From assembly GCF_043555935.1 (NCBI RefSeq), contig NZ_JBIGIB010000005.1, positions 1 to 64,000 of the forward strand: a stretch of 64,000 bases of DNA. Reading direction: 5' to 3'. The position numbers were made by a program, and so were the translations under genes. Shown here one piece after another: positions 16,696 through 26,683 of this stretch (positions within the stretch are counted from its first letter, which is position 1; each line of letters starts with the position of its first letter). The DNA comes from Pelomonas baiyunensis. GTDB taxonomy: Bacteria > Pseudomonadota > Gammaproteobacteria > Burkholderiales > Burkholderiaceae_C. The notes under the pieces were generated by a model that saw nothing but the letters and a program-made list of their open reading frames with translations, was not told the origin of the DNA and did no database searches.

Positions 16696-17466
16696 ATGGA
16701 ACTGCCCCTGCGCCACCCGTCGGACTGGGACGGCTTCTCGGCCCAGCTGCCCGCGCTGCTGGCCGGCGCCGGCGCGGGATGGACGCACGACCTCGGCGCC
16801 CAGGCCGCGCTGTTCGAGGCCGAGCCCGAGCCCGCCGCCGCACCGCACGCCGGCCCCTGGACCCCGCCGCCCGGCTGGGACGCCCTGGGCCGCAGCGTGG
16901 CCATGCACGACGATGACAGCCGCTACGCCCGGCTGCTGGCCTACGCCCGCCGGCTGCAGCAGGCGCCGGGCCTGTGGGGCGACGTGCTGGACGCCGACCG
17001 CCGCCACCTGAAGGCCATGGCGCGCCAGGTGGGGCGCGAGATCCACAAGATGCACGCCTTCGTGCGCTTTCGCGAGGTGGCCGACCCCACGGCCGCGGGC
17101 GGCCGGCGGCACGTGGCGTGGTTCGAGCCGGCGCACCATGTGCTGCGCGCGGTGGCGCCGTTTTTTGTGCGGCGGTTCGCGCAGCACCCTTGGGCCATCC
17201 TCACGCCGCGCGGCTGCCTGCACTGGGACGGCACGCGCCTGACCGGCGCCGGCCCCGCCCAGCGCGACCAAGCCCCCGCCGAAGATGCCGGCGAGGCGCT
17301 GTGGCTGACCTACTACCGCAGCATCTTCAACCCGGCGCGCGTGAAGGTGGCGGCCATGAAAAAGGAAATGCCAGTGCGCTACTGGGCCCAGTTGCCCGAG
17401 GCCCAGCTGATTGACGGCCTGCTGCGCGACGCGCCCCGGCGCGAGGGGCAGATGCGCGGCGTGTGA
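16696..17466 (+). CDS. DUF4130 / TIGR03915-family putative DNA repair protein
   Basis: A 256-residue partner of the radical SAM protein. The middle and C-terminal parts hold the family stretches MARQVGREIHKMHAFVRFRE, WFEPAHHVLRAVAPFFVRRF and YYRSIFNPARVKVAAMKKEM, ending RYWAQLPEAQLIDGLL. In many genomes this domain is fused to, or followed by, a UdgX-like uracil-DNA glycosylase. Here it ends after DUF4130 and no glycosylase domain follows. GGAAG at 16684-16688 supports the ATG at 16696. It is almost certainly co-transcribed with the upstream gene. Confidence 0.85.
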   Translation: MELPLRHPSDWDGFSAQLPALLAGAGAGWTHDLGAQAALFEAEPEPAAAPHAGPWTPPPGWDALGRSVAMHDDDSRYARLLAYARRLQQAPGLWGDVLDADRRHLKAMARQVGREIHKMHAFVRFREVADPTAAGGRRHVAWFEPAHHVLRAVAPFFVRRFAQHPWAILTPRGCLHWDGTRLTGAGPAQRDQAPAEDAGEALWLTYYRSIFNPARVKVAAMKKEMPVRYWAQLPEAQLIDGLLRDAPRREGQMRGV

Positions 17467-17490
17467 TCGCGCCGGTCCAGCAGGGAGTGT

Positions 17491-17590
17491 TGGGCCGAGC
17501 GCCGGGCCGCCCCAAGCCGGCCCACAGGGCTGTCAGGGCCCTCAGGGCGCTCAGGGCGGTGTGCCTGCCCGCGTTCAGCGTGGCAAGCCC
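17491..17590. repeat. GC-rich intergenic repeat, copy 1
   Basis: The left edge GGGCCGAGCGCCGGGCCG then CCCAAGCCGGCCC recurs at 32301-32333. The right edge CCCGCGTTCAGCG is also shared with 32402-32415. The middle differs. It sits between convergent 3' ends (DUF4130 and TPR-GAF genes), where it could act as a bidirectional stop structure. Confidence 0.55.
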
Positions 17591-17601
17591 AGGCGGGGGC
17601 T

Positions 17602-19134
17602 TCAAATCCGCTCGAACAGCAGCGCCAGTTCGCTGGCAATCAGCAGTTCTTGCCGCGTCCAGGCGCGGGTGGGGTTGGCGTCCACCAGCCACAGCGCGCC
17701 GGTGAGTTCGGTGCCCCGGTACAGCGGCACTTCGATGCGCGCTTGGGCGGCGCCGGCGAGCGGCGCCAGCTCAGCATGGCAGGGGTGCAGAGCCGCGTCG
17801 GGCAGGGCCAGCGGCGCGCCGTGGCGGCGCAGCAGGTCCAGGTAGCGCGGGTGCTCGGCGGCGTGCAAGCCGGCGTCGCTCAGGGGCCAGCGTTGCACGT
17901 GGTCCAGCCCCAGGATGCGCAGGCTCGCCGCGCGCAACTCGGCCACCGCGTCAGCCGCCGGCAGGCTCGCCAGGCGCTGGCGTTGGCCGCACAGGTGCAG
18001 CAGCAGCTCTTCCGGCGTGACGGGCACGCTGCCGTCTTCGGCCGGTGGGGCCGCCAGCGTGGTGCGTGCGGGCAGCGACAGGCGCTCGATTTCAGACTGC
18101 AGCGCGAGGTGCTGCCACAGGTGCTCCAGCGCGCCGGCGGCGTCGCCCTCGGCTTGCAGCAGCTGCGCCAGTTGCAGGTGGGCTTGCCGGGCTTGCGCGC
18201 GGGCCTGGATGCGCTGGGCCAGTGCCAGGCCGTGGCGGGTGGAGCGCACGGCGGCGGCGTTGTCACCCCGGGCCAGCGCAATCTCCGTCCAGGTGCGGCT
18301 GGCGGCGGCTTCCAGCCAGGGGTAGCCGTGGCGCACGGCAATGTCCAGCGCCAGCCGGCAGTCGGCCACGGCCCAGTCCATGCGCTGGCGGGCCAGGGCG
18401 GCGCGGGCCAGGTGCCAGTGCGCCTCGGCCTCGAACACGCGGTGCCCGCCGCGCCGGGCGGCGGCCAGGCCGTGGCTGAAATGCCGCTCGGCGGCGGGCA
18501 GGTCGCCGGTTTCGATGCTGCCCACGCCGATGTTCAGCGCCAGCTTGGCCGCGAGGTAGGAGTCGTCGTCGCCGTCTTTGCTGGCCTGGGCCAGTTGCTC
18601 GGCGGCGTCGCGCATCTGGCGCAGGCCGCGGGCCCAGTCGGACTGCGCGTAATGGATCTGCCCGAGGCCAATGCGCGCCGCCACGCCGGTTTGCAGGTGG
18701 CCGCTGACCTCGGCCAGGTCCAGCGCGCGGCTCCACTGCTCGCTGGCCAGCTGGTACTCGCCCTGTTGGTAAGCCACGCGGCCCAGCGCCTCGCACACGC
18801 GCGCGGCCTGGATGGGCACGTGCCCGGCCGCCGCCTGCGCGCCAGCTTGCTCCAGCGCGGGCAGCAGTTCCAGCGCCTGGCCGCGCGGCTCCAGCAGGCT
18901 GAAGCGGGCGTAGAGCGCATCCACGCCGACAGCGATGTCGCCCGCGGCCAGGGCCTGGCTGCTGAGGTGGTCGAGCAGGCGGTCGGCCGCCGCGGGGTGG
19001 CGGTGGGCCACGCGGGCGATGCGGCTGAGCAGCTCGGCCAGGGCGTCGCTGGCGGCGGGGTGGAGGGTGAACACGGGCAGGATTCCGGGCAGGGCGGGGG
19101 GAGCGGGCGGTTTCTGACTGGTATTCTTGACCAT
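17602..19134 (-). CDS. TPR-repeat protein with C-terminal GAF-like domain
   Basis: A 510-residue soluble protein. Residues from about 40 to 330 form helical repeats of the tetratricopeptide type (GRVAYQQGEYQLASEQWSRA and GVGSIETGDLPAAERHFSHG are clear units). The last roughly 150 residues look like a GAF sensor domain (ARIEVPLYRGTELTGALWLV, then RQELLIASELALLFERI). No kinase, GGDEF or DNA-binding output domain is present, so it probably works through a partner. It is divergent from the GlcNAc operon. A tandem operator pointing toward it (19214-19230) suggests control by the GntR protein encoded at 20211 and a role in chitin/GlcNAc response. Confidence 0.75.
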   Translation of the reverse strand: MVKNTSQKPPAPPALPGILPVFTLHPAASDALAELLSRIARVAHRHPAAADRLLDHLSSQALAAGDIAVGVDALYARFSLLEPRGQALELLPALEQAGAQAAAGHVPIQAARVCEALGRVAYQQGEYQLASEQWSRALDLAEVSGHLQTGVAARIGLGQIHYAQSDWARGLRQMRDAAEQLAQASKDGDDDSYLAAKLALNIGVGSIETGDLPAAERHFSHGLAAARRGGHRVFEAEAHWHLARAALARQRMDWAVADCRLALDIAVRHGYPWLEAAASRTWTEIALARGDNAAAVRSTRHGLALAQRIQARAQARQAHLQLAQLLQAEGDAAGALEHLWQHLALQSEIERLSLPARTTLAAPPAEDGSVPVTPEELLLHLCGQRQRLASLPAADAVAELRAASLRILGLDHVQRWPLSDAGLHAAEHPRYLDLLRRHGAPLALPDAALHPCHAELAPLAGAAQARIEVPLYRGTELTGALWLVDANPTRAWTRQELLIASELALLFERI

Positions 19135-19213
19135 CCTGGCGCGCTTTCGGGCGCCCGGGCCGCCCTGCCTCCATCGTTTGCAGAGCGTCGCGCAGCCCGG
19201 TCGGCACGGTCGT

Positions 19214-19230
19214 AGACCAGTTTAAAACCA
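19214..19230 (-). promoter_or_regulatory. putative GntR operator (tandem TGGTNT), toward TPR-GAF gene
   Basis: On the minus strand it reads TGGTTT-TAAAC-TGGTCT, two half-sites with an 11-bp period. It lies about 80 bases upstream of the TPR-GAF start. This is a weaker match to the consensus than the plus-strand copy at 19249. Confidence 0.5.
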
Positions 19231-19231
19231 A

Positions 19232-19260
19232 TTGACGCCCCCTTGCGTTGGTATTAGAGT
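19232..19260 (+). promoter_or_regulatory. sigma70-type promoter of the GlcNAc operon
   Basis: TTGACG (19232-19237), 17-base spacer, TAGAGT (19255-19260). The -10 lies inside the tandem operator at 19249-19265, so a bound GntR protein would block RNA polymerase. Transcription would start about 15-20 bases before the nagK ATG. Confidence 0.65.
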
Positions 19261-19265
19261 GGTAT
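19249..19265 (+). promoter_or_regulatory. putative GntR operator (tandem TGGTAT) of the GlcNAc operon
   Basis: TGGTAT-TAGAG-TGGTAT: two identical half-sites with an 11-bp period, one helical turn, 20 bases before the nagK start. It is the best of the six copies in the window. It resembles, as I recall, the TGGTATT-N4-TGGTATT tandem box described for GntR-controlled GlcNAc genes in Xanthomonas. Confidence 0.7.
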
Positions 19266-19284
19266 CGACTGATTCCCGTCGACC

Positions 19285-20214
19285 ATGCCGCTCACGCTTG
19301 ACCCCTCCCTGATGACCTCCCGCACCGCGGGCCGCCCGGTGCGCCACTGGGTGGGCATTGACGGGGGCGGCACCAGCACCCGCGCCCTGGTGGCCGATGC
19401 CACCGGCCGCGTGCTGGGCCGCGGCGAAGCCGGCGCGTCCGCCCTGGGCCAGGGCGCCGAGCAAGCCTGGCGGCACATCGCCCAAGCCATTGCGGCGGCG
19501 AACGTGCCGGGCCTGGAGCTGGCGCAGTGCGCGCTGGGCCTGGGCTTGTCAGGCACCGGCGTGCCGGCGCAGCTGGACGCGTTCGTGGCGGCCGACCCCG
19601 GCGTGGCGGCCTTCACCCTGGTGACCGACGGCCTCGTGGCCCTGCTGGGCGCCCATGGCGGCGAGCCCGGCGCGCTGCTGATCTCAGGCACCGGCTCGGT
19701 GGCCGAGGCTTTGCTGCCCGATGGCAGCCGCCGCATGGTGGGCGGCTGGGGCTGGCAAATCGGCGACGAAGGCAGCGGCGCCTGGCTGGGCCAGCAGGCC
19801 ATGAAGCTGGCGCAAGCCGCGTTCGACGGCCGCGCCCCCGCTGGCAGCCTGGCCCACGCCGTGTGGCAGCGGGCCGGCGCTTCGCGTGAAGACCTGCTGA
19901 GCTTTTGCGCCGCAGCCGGGCAGGGTGGTTACGCCAGCCTCGCGCCGCTGGTGTTCGAGCACGCGGTGGACGACCCCGCCGCCGCCGCGCTGCTGGACCA
20001 AGCCGCCTTCGCCCTCGACGCGCTGGCCACGGCCGTGCATCCCACGCTGCCGCTGGCGCTGGCCGGCAGCATTGCCCAGCGCCTGAATGCCCGCCTCAGC
20101 CCGGCGGTGCAGGCCCGCTGCGTCGCCCCGCGCGGCGAGCCGGTGGCCGGCGCGCTGTGGCTGATCCAACAGCAAGAACAACCCCAAAAACAGCAACCAG
20201 AGGCCCGCTCATGA
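19285..20214 (+). CDS. nagK: N-acetylglucosamine kinase (BadF/BadG ATPase fold)
   Basis: A 309-residue sugar kinase of the BadF/BadG/BcrA/BcrD ATPase family. The phosphate-1 loop is GIDGGGTSTRALVAD, the phosphate-2 region is LLISGTGSVAEA, and GGWGWQIGDEGSGAWLG is the adenosine/sugar-binding stretch of GlcNAc kinases. It phosphorylates GlcNAc to GlcNAc-6-P in the cytoplasm and feeds NagA, encoded two genes downstream. It is the first gene of a nine-gene operon, and its TGA overlaps the next ATG (ATGA). The operator and promoter lie directly upstream. A later in-frame ATG at 19312 would remove nine residues. Confidence 0.88.
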   Translation: MPLTLDPSLMTSRTAGRPVRHWVGIDGGGTSTRALVADATGRVLGRGEAGASALGQGAEQAWRHIAQAIAAANVPGLELAQCALGLGLSGTGVPAQLDAFVAADPGVAAFTLVTDGLVALLGAHGGEPGALLISGTGSVAEALLPDGSRRMVGGWGWQIGDEGSGAWLGQQAMKLAQAAFDGRAPAGSLAHAVWQRAGASREDLLSFCAAAGQGGYASLAPLVFEHAVDDPAAAALLDQAAFALDALATAVHPTLPLALAGSIAQRLNARLSPAVQARCVAPRGEPVAGALWLIQQQEQPQKQQPEARS

Positions 20215-20939
20215 GCGCAGCTTTCGATTTCAAGCCGGACCCCAACGCCGCCTCGCCGCTGTACATGCAGCTGGCGCAGAGCCTGGCGCAGGCCATCCGC
20301 GAAGGCATCTTCCACGCCGACGAGGCGCTGCCGTCCGAGCGCGTGCTGGCCGAGCAACTGGAGCTCTCGCGCGTGACCGCCCGCAAGGCCATCGACCGGC
20401 TGGTGGAGCAGGGCCTGATCATCCGCAAGCGCGGCTCGGGCAACTACATCGCGCCGAAGCTGGAGCAGCCGCTGACGCGCCTGACCAGCTTCTCGGAAGA
20501 GCTGCACCAGCGCGGTTTTGTGCCCAGCTCGCGCTGGCTGCTGCGCGGCTTCACGCCCGCTGCGCCGGACGAGCAGCTGTCGCTGGAACTCAAGAGCGGC
20601 GAGCGCGTGGCGCGCCTGGAGCGCCAGCGCCTGGCGGACTCGGTCGTCATGGCCTACGAGGTGTCGGTGCTGCCGCAAAGCGTGCTGCCCGACCCGCAGA
20701 AGGTGGAAGCCTCGCTGTACACCCACCTCGGCGACCGCGCCCCGGTGCGCGCGTTGCAGCACATCCGCGCGCTGAACGCCGACGCCAAGCTGGCCGGCCT
20801 GCTGGAAGTGCCGCTCGGCGCCGCCGTGCTGTTCATCACCCGCGTGGGGTACCTGGCCACGGGCCAGGCGGTGGAGTTGACGCATTCGTACTGCCGCAGC
20901 GATTACTACGACTTCGTCGCGGAAATGAGGCGCGACTGA
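20211..20939 (+). CDS. GntR/HutC-family transcriptional regulator of GlcNAc utilisation (NagQ/DasR-like)
   Basis: A 242-residue regulator. The N-terminal GntR winged helix-turn-helix (LAQAIREGIFHADEALPSER, LAEQLELSRVTARKAIDRLV) is joined to a UTRA effector domain (LTSFSEELHQRGFVPSSRWL, and then ALNADAKLAGLLEVPLGAAV). DasR, NagR and NagQ proteins of this branch are released from DNA by GlcN-6-P or GlcNAc-6-P. Its place between the kinase and nagA points to control of this locus. The tandem TGGTAT boxes found at six sites are the natural candidate targets, including one at the promoter of its own operon, which would give autoregulation. It overlaps nagA as TGATG. Confidence 0.9.
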   Translation: MSAAFDFKPDPNAASPLYMQLAQSLAQAIREGIFHADEALPSERVLAEQLELSRVTARKAIDRLVEQGLIIRKRGSGNYIAPKLEQPLTRLTSFSEELHQRGFVPSSRWLLRGFTPAAPDEQLSLELKSGERVARLERQRLADSVVMAYEVSVLPQSVLPDPQKVEASLYTHLGDRAPVRALQHIRALNADAKLAGLLEVPLGAAVLFITRVGYLATGQAVELTHSYCRSDYYDFVAEMRRD

Positions 20940-22063
20940 TGCGGTTGGAGGGCGACATCGTCACGCCGCAGGGCGTGATCTCCGGCCACCTGACGGTCGA
21001 GCACGGCCGCATTGCGTCGGTCAGCGGCACGCCGATCGAGTCGGCGCGGGCCGGTGAGGGCGGCCGGCCGGTGCTGCTGCCGGGCTTCATCGACACCCAC
21101 GTCCACGGCGGCGGTGGGCGCGACACCATGGAAGCCGGCGACGCCATCGCCACCATCGCCAAGCGCCACGCGCGCCACGGCACCACGGCCTTTCTGGCCA
21201 CCACCATGACCGCGCCGGTCGGCGAGATCGAGGCCGCGCTGCAGGCCCTGGGCCCGGTGTGCCGCACCCGCGGCCCAGGCCAGGCCCGCGTGCTGGGCGT
21301 GCACCTGGAGGGGCCCTACATCAACCCCGACCGGCTCGGCGCCCAGCCCGCGCACGCCATTCCGGCCACGCTGGCCGAGGTGCTGCGGCTGAACGCCTTC
21401 GCGCCCATCAAGGTGTTGACGATTGCGCCGGAAATGCCCGGCCACCTCGCGCTGATCGGCCCGCTGCGTGACGCGGGCATCCGCGTGCAGATCGGCCACA
21501 GCGCCGGCAGCTATGACGACGGCGTGGCCGCGCTGAACGCCGGCGCGGCGGGCTTCACCCATCTCTTCAACGCCATGCCGGGGCTGCACCACCGCCAGCC
21601 CGGCATGGTGGGCGCGGCGCTGGCGCATGGCCAGCACGCCGAGCTGATTCCCGACCTGCTGCACGTGCACCCCGGGGCCATCCGCGCTGCGCTGCGCTGC
21701 ATTCCCGGCCTGTTCTGCGTGACCGACTCCACCGCAGCGGCCGGCATGCCCGATGGCGACTACCGCCTGGGCGAATACACGGTGCAGAAGTGCCTGGGCG
21801 GCGTGCGCCTGCCCGACGGCACGCTGGCCGGCAGCGCACTCACCATGGACCAGGCGCTGCGCAACCTCGTGCACACCCTGGGCCTGGACCTGGTGGAGGC
21901 CTCGCGGCGCACGTCGACCGCGGCGGCCGAGTACCTGGGCCTGCACGACCGGGGCTGCCTGGCCGCCGGCGCCTGGGCCGATGTGGTGGTGATGGATGGC
22001 GGGTTGCAGGTGCAGCGCGTGTTTGTGGAAGGTGAAGAGATCGATGTCGTCGTTGATGCTTGA
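20939..22063 (+). CDS. nagA: N-acetylglucosamine-6-phosphate deacetylase
   Basis: A 374-residue amidohydrolase that converts GlcNAc-6-P to GlcN-6-P and acetate. Metal and catalytic residues are visible: DTHVHGGGG (His54, His56), HLEGPYINP (Glu124), IGHSAG (metal His), THLFNAMPG (His) and the catalytic Asp263 in VTDSTAAAG. The length is normal for the family. It overlaps both neighbours, by TGATG at its start and by 20 bases at its end with the SIS-domain gene. The full set nagK-gntR-nagA-nagB-II forms a complete GlcNAc catabolic route. Confidence 0.95.
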   Translation: MRLEGDIVTPQGVISGHLTVEHGRIASVSGTPIESARAGEGGRPVLLPGFIDTHVHGGGGRDTMEAGDAIATIAKRHARHGTTAFLATTMTAPVGEIEAALQALGPVCRTRGPGQARVLGVHLEGPYINPDRLGAQPAHAIPATLAEVLRLNAFAPIKVLTIAPEMPGHLALIGPLRDAGIRVQIGHSAGSYDDGVAALNAGAAGFTHLFNAMPGLHHRQPGMVGAALAHGQHAELIPDLLHVHPGAIRAALRCIPGLFCVTDSTAAAGMPDGDYRLGEYTVQKCLGGVRLPDGTLAGSALTMDQALRNLVHTLGLDLVEASRRTSTAAAEYLGLHDRGCLAAGAWADVVVMDGGLQVQRVFVEGEEIDVVVDA

Positions 22064-23078
22064 AGAGGCGCTGAGCGCGCCGGACGTGGTGGCCCGCCAG
22101 CTGGCGGCCGACCCGCTCAGTTACGCCCGCCTGGGCCAGGCCCTGCAGGAGGTGCCGCCCACCAGCGTGCTGACGATTGCGCGCGGCAGCAGCGACCACG
22201 CCGCCCACTACCTCGCGTACCTCGTGATGGCGCGCCTGGGCCGGCTGGTGACCTCGCTGCCCATGTCGCTGATCACGCTGTACCAGAGCCGCATCCACTG
22301 CCAGGGCCTGCTGTCGCTGGCGTTCTCGCAGTCGGGCCAAAGCCCGGACCTGATCGCGCCGACGAAGTTCTTCCGCGAAGGCGGCGCCCGCACGGTGGCT
22401 TTCGTCAACGCCAGCGGCTCGCCGCTCGCGGCGGCGGCGGAGCACGTCTTCGAGCTGCACGCCGGCCCCGAGAAGAGCGTGGCCGCCACCAAGAGCTACA
22501 TCGCCCAGCTGGTGGCGGGCGCCCGCGTGGTGGCCGCCTGGCAGCAGGACGACACGCTGCGCGCCGCACTCAACGTGCTGCCCATTGCGCTGGAGCAGGC
22601 CGCCAAGCTGGACTGGACCGCCGCGCTGCCGGTGCTGCAGAACGCCGAGCGCCTGTTCGTGCTGGGTCGCGGCACGGGCCTGGCCGTGGCGATGGAAGCG
22701 GCGCTCAAGCTCAAGGAAACCTGCGGCATCCAGGCCGAGGCCTTCTCGGGGGCGGAAGTGAAGCACGGCCCCATGGCCCTGGTGCGCGACGGCTACCCGC
22801 TGCTGGTGTTTGCCCCGCGCGGCCCGGCGCAGGCCGGCCTGCTGGCGATTGCCGAAGAGATGAGCACCCGCGGCGGCCGCGTGCTGCTGGCGGCGCCCAT
22901 CGGCACGCCGTGCCCGGCCGGCGTGCAACTGCTGCCGCTGGTGACCACCGGCAACGAAGACCTGGACCCCATCGCCCTGGTGCAGAGCTTCTACCCCATG
23001 GTGGAAGCGCTGGCGCGGGCGCGCGGGTTCAACCCGGACGTGCCGCCCAACCTCGCCAAGGTCACCAAAACGCACTGA
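22044..23078 (+). CDS. SIS-domain glucosamine-6-phosphate deaminase (NagB-II, GlmS-like)
   Basis: A 344-residue protein with two SIS domains (TIARGSSDHAAHYLAYLVMA and RLFVLGRGTGLAVAMEAALK) and the GlmS-type stretch ETCGIQAEAFSGAEVKHGPM. It lacks the glutaminase domain of GlmS, so it is the deaminase type called NagB-II. It makes fructose-6-P and ammonia from the NagA product. A start at 22044 is preceded by GAAGAG and overlaps the end of nagA; ATG 22056 is an alternative. No hexameric NagB is present in the locus, so this enzyme completes the pathway. Confidence 0.9.
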   Translation: MSSLMLEEALSAPDVVARQLAADPLSYARLGQALQEVPPTSVLTIARGSSDHAAHYLAYLVMARLGRLVTSLPMSLITLYQSRIHCQGLLSLAFSQSGQSPDLIAPTKFFREGGARTVAFVNASGSPLAAAAEHVFELHAGPEKSVAATKSYIAQLVAGARVVAAWQQDDTLRAALNVLPIALEQAAKLDWTAALPVLQNAERLFVLGRGTGLAVAMEAALKLKETCGIQAEAFSGAEVKHGPMALVRDGYPLLVFAPRGPAQAGLLAIAEEMSTRGGRVLLAAPIGTPCPAGVQLLPLVTTGNEDLDPIALVQSFYPMVEALARARGFNPDVPPNLAKVTKTH

Positions 23079-23088
23079 GACGACCCGC

Positions 23089-24560
<1,472 letters not shown>

Positions 24561-24561
<1 letters not shown>

Positions 24562-25838
24562 TGAGCGTCGCCGCCAAGAGCCCTTTGCGTTGGATCCCCA
24601 GCCTCTACTTCGTGCAGGGGCTGCAGTTCTTCGTCGTGAACCGCATCGCCGCCTTCATGCTCAAGAACATGGGCATGGACAACGAGGTCATCACGCGATG
24701 GCTCGGCGTTATCGGCATGGCCTGGGGCGTGAAGTGGTTGTGGAGCCCCTTCCTGGAGATGGTGCGCAGCAAGAAGCGCATCGTCGTGGCCATGCAATAC
24801 CTCAGCGCCGCCGGTCTGGGCGCGATGGCGCTGGCCTTGCAGTTGCCGGTTTGGTTTGCCGCCGCCATTGGCTTGCTCTTCCTGCTGGCCTATGCGTCCG
24901 CCACCCACGACATCGCCTGCGACGGCCTCTACATGGGCGCGCTGGACAGCAAGCAGCAGGCGACCTTTGCCGGCTGGCAGGGCGCCTTCTTCAATGCGTC
25001 GAAGTTCCTGATCCTCGGCGGGCTGCTGGTGCTGGCCGGCAAGCTGGAAACCGGCATGGGCGTTGCCAACGCCTGGACGACCATCTTCGGCCTGCTGGCC
25101 GTGCTGCTCGTGGGCCTGGCCAGCTACAACGCCTACGCCTTGCCGGCCGCGCCGAATGCACAGCTCGGCCAACTGACCCTGGCCGGGACCTGGCGCCTGC
25201 TGCTGGATGTTGTCGTCGACCTGCTGCGCAAGCCCGGCATCTGGATGGCCCTGCTGTTCATCCTGCTGTTCCGGCTCGGCGAGGCGCAGACGCAGACCGT
25301 GGGGCCGCTCTTCCTGATCGAGCCGCGCGCCAAGGGCGGGCTGGGCCTGACGACCGAGCAGATTGGTGGCGTTTACGGCACGGCCGGCACGCTGGCGTTC
25401 CTCGTCGGCAGCATCCTGGGCGGCTACTTCACCGCCTGGCTCGGCCTGCGTCGTGCACTGCCCGGGCTGATCGTCGCGATGGCCGTGCCCAGCGCCGTGT
25501 TCTATTACCTCAGCGTGGCCCTGCCTGACGATCTGATCCGCATTGGCATCGCGGTGGCCATCGAAAACTTCACCTGGGGCTTTGGCTTCGTCGGCGTCAT
25601 CCTGTTCATCATGCAGGTCATTGCGCCGGGCAAGTTCCAGACGGCGCACTACGCCATCGGGTCGGGTGTGATGGCGATTGGCCTGAGCGTGCCCACTTCA
25701 TTCAGTGGTGACATTCAGAGAGCTCTGGGCTACCAGGACTTCTTCCTCTGGACCCTGGTCTGCGGCCTGCCCGCCTTGCTGCTGCTGTTCGTGCTGCCGC
25801 TGTGGCGCAAACCCGCACCGGCGGCGGTGGCCGCATGA
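24561..25838 (+). CDS. AmpG-like MFS permease, probably for GlcNAc or chitooligosaccharides
   Basis: A 425-residue protein with about 12 hydrophobic segments. AmpG/MFS-like landmarks are RWIPSLYFVQGLQFFVVNRI at the start, ASATHDIACDGLYMGALDS in the middle and FGFVGVILFIMQVIAPGKFQ late. AmpG proteins import GlcNAc-anhydroMurNAc muropeptides. In GlcNAc loci of Xanthomonas-type bacteria, MFS permeases of this kind bring GlcNAc or chitobiose into the cytoplasm. Its place next to nagZ, a chitinase and the kinase favours the second role. It overlaps nagZ (TGATG) and the next gene (ATGA). Confidence 0.82.
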
Positions 25839-26683
25839 AGTTCGTCGGCCTGATTGCCGCGTTGATGGCGCTGCCCGCCTTTGCAGCCGGCGGCGAGTTC
25901 TTCGACGACTTCTCCCAGCCCAGCCTCGACGCCCTGCGCGCCCACGGCTGGGTGCTGCGTGAGGGCACGGGCCACCCGGGCCTGCCGGGGGCCAGCTTCA
26001 AGGCCAGCCAGCTGTCGCTGAGTGGCGGCCTGCTCAAGCTCACGATGCGCACCGACGGCACGCCCGCCCACACCACGCTGGCCCAGCTGTGCGGGCCGCG
26101 CAAGTTCCTGGTGGGCACGACGACCGCGCGCGTGCGCTTCCGCGACACACCGGGCTCGCGCGACCCCATCATCCAGAGCTTCTTCCTGGCCGGCCCGCTC
26201 AAGCACGACTACGACCCCAACTTCAGCGAGGTCGACTTCGAGTACCTGCCGCACGGCGGCTGGGGCGAACCGGAGACGCGCCTGTACGGCGTGAGCTGGC
26301 ACACCGTGCGCATCGACCCGTGGGAGTCGTTCAACCAGGCGTCCATCCTGCCAGGCAGCTTTGACGGCTGGCAGCTGTTGACCGTGCAGGTGGAGCCCAC
26401 CCGCACGCGGCACTACGTGAACGGCCGGCTGATCGGCGAGCACACCGGCCGCAACGTGCCCAGCCAACCCATGGCGATCAGCTTCAACCACTGGATTTCG
26501 GCCGGTGCCGTGGAAGGCGCGCCGCGCGACTACGCCTTCGAGGTGGACTGGGTGCTGCACGCCGCCGGCAAGACCGTGAGCCCCCACGCCATGCAAGCCC
26601 GCGCCGCGCAGTTGCAGCGCCAGGGCGTGGCGCAACGAGACACCGTGCCCGACCGGGGCCTGACCAGCGAGTGCAACCTATGA
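25835..26683 (+). CDS. secreted GH16-like glycoside hydrolase
   Basis: A 282-residue protein with a signal peptide (MKFVGLIAALMALPAFAAGG). The remainder has a concanavalin-type beta-sandwich look, with the GH16 active-site pattern ExDxE in FSEVDFEYLP: Glu132, Asp134 and Glu136, nucleophile and acid/base by family analogy. GH16 enzymes cut beta-1,3/1,4-glucans, galactans or other beta-glycans. None I know is a standard chitinase, so its presence in a GlcNAc operon is unusual. It may open mixed chitin-glucan walls of fungi. It overlaps both neighbours by ATGA. Confidence 0.75.
   Translation: MKFVGLIAALMALPAFAAGGEFFDDFSQPSLDALRAHGWVLREGTGHPGLPGASFKASQLSLSGGLLKLTMRTDGTPAHTTLAQLCGPRKFLVGTTTARVRFRDTPGSRDPIIQSFFLAGPLKHDYDPNFSEVDFEYLPHGGWGEPETRLYGVSWHTVRIDPWESFNQASILPGSFDGWQLLTVQVEPTRTRHYVNGRLIGEHTGRNVPSQPMAISFNHWISAGAVEGAPRDYAFEVDWVLHAAGKTVSPHAMQARAAQLQRQGVAQRDTVPDRGLTSECNL

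Noticed and set aside
18750..18776. TGGTAC ... TGGTAA inside the TPR-GAF gene
   Set aside because: The spacing is 15 bp and it is coding sequence for helical repeats; it does not match the tandem box.
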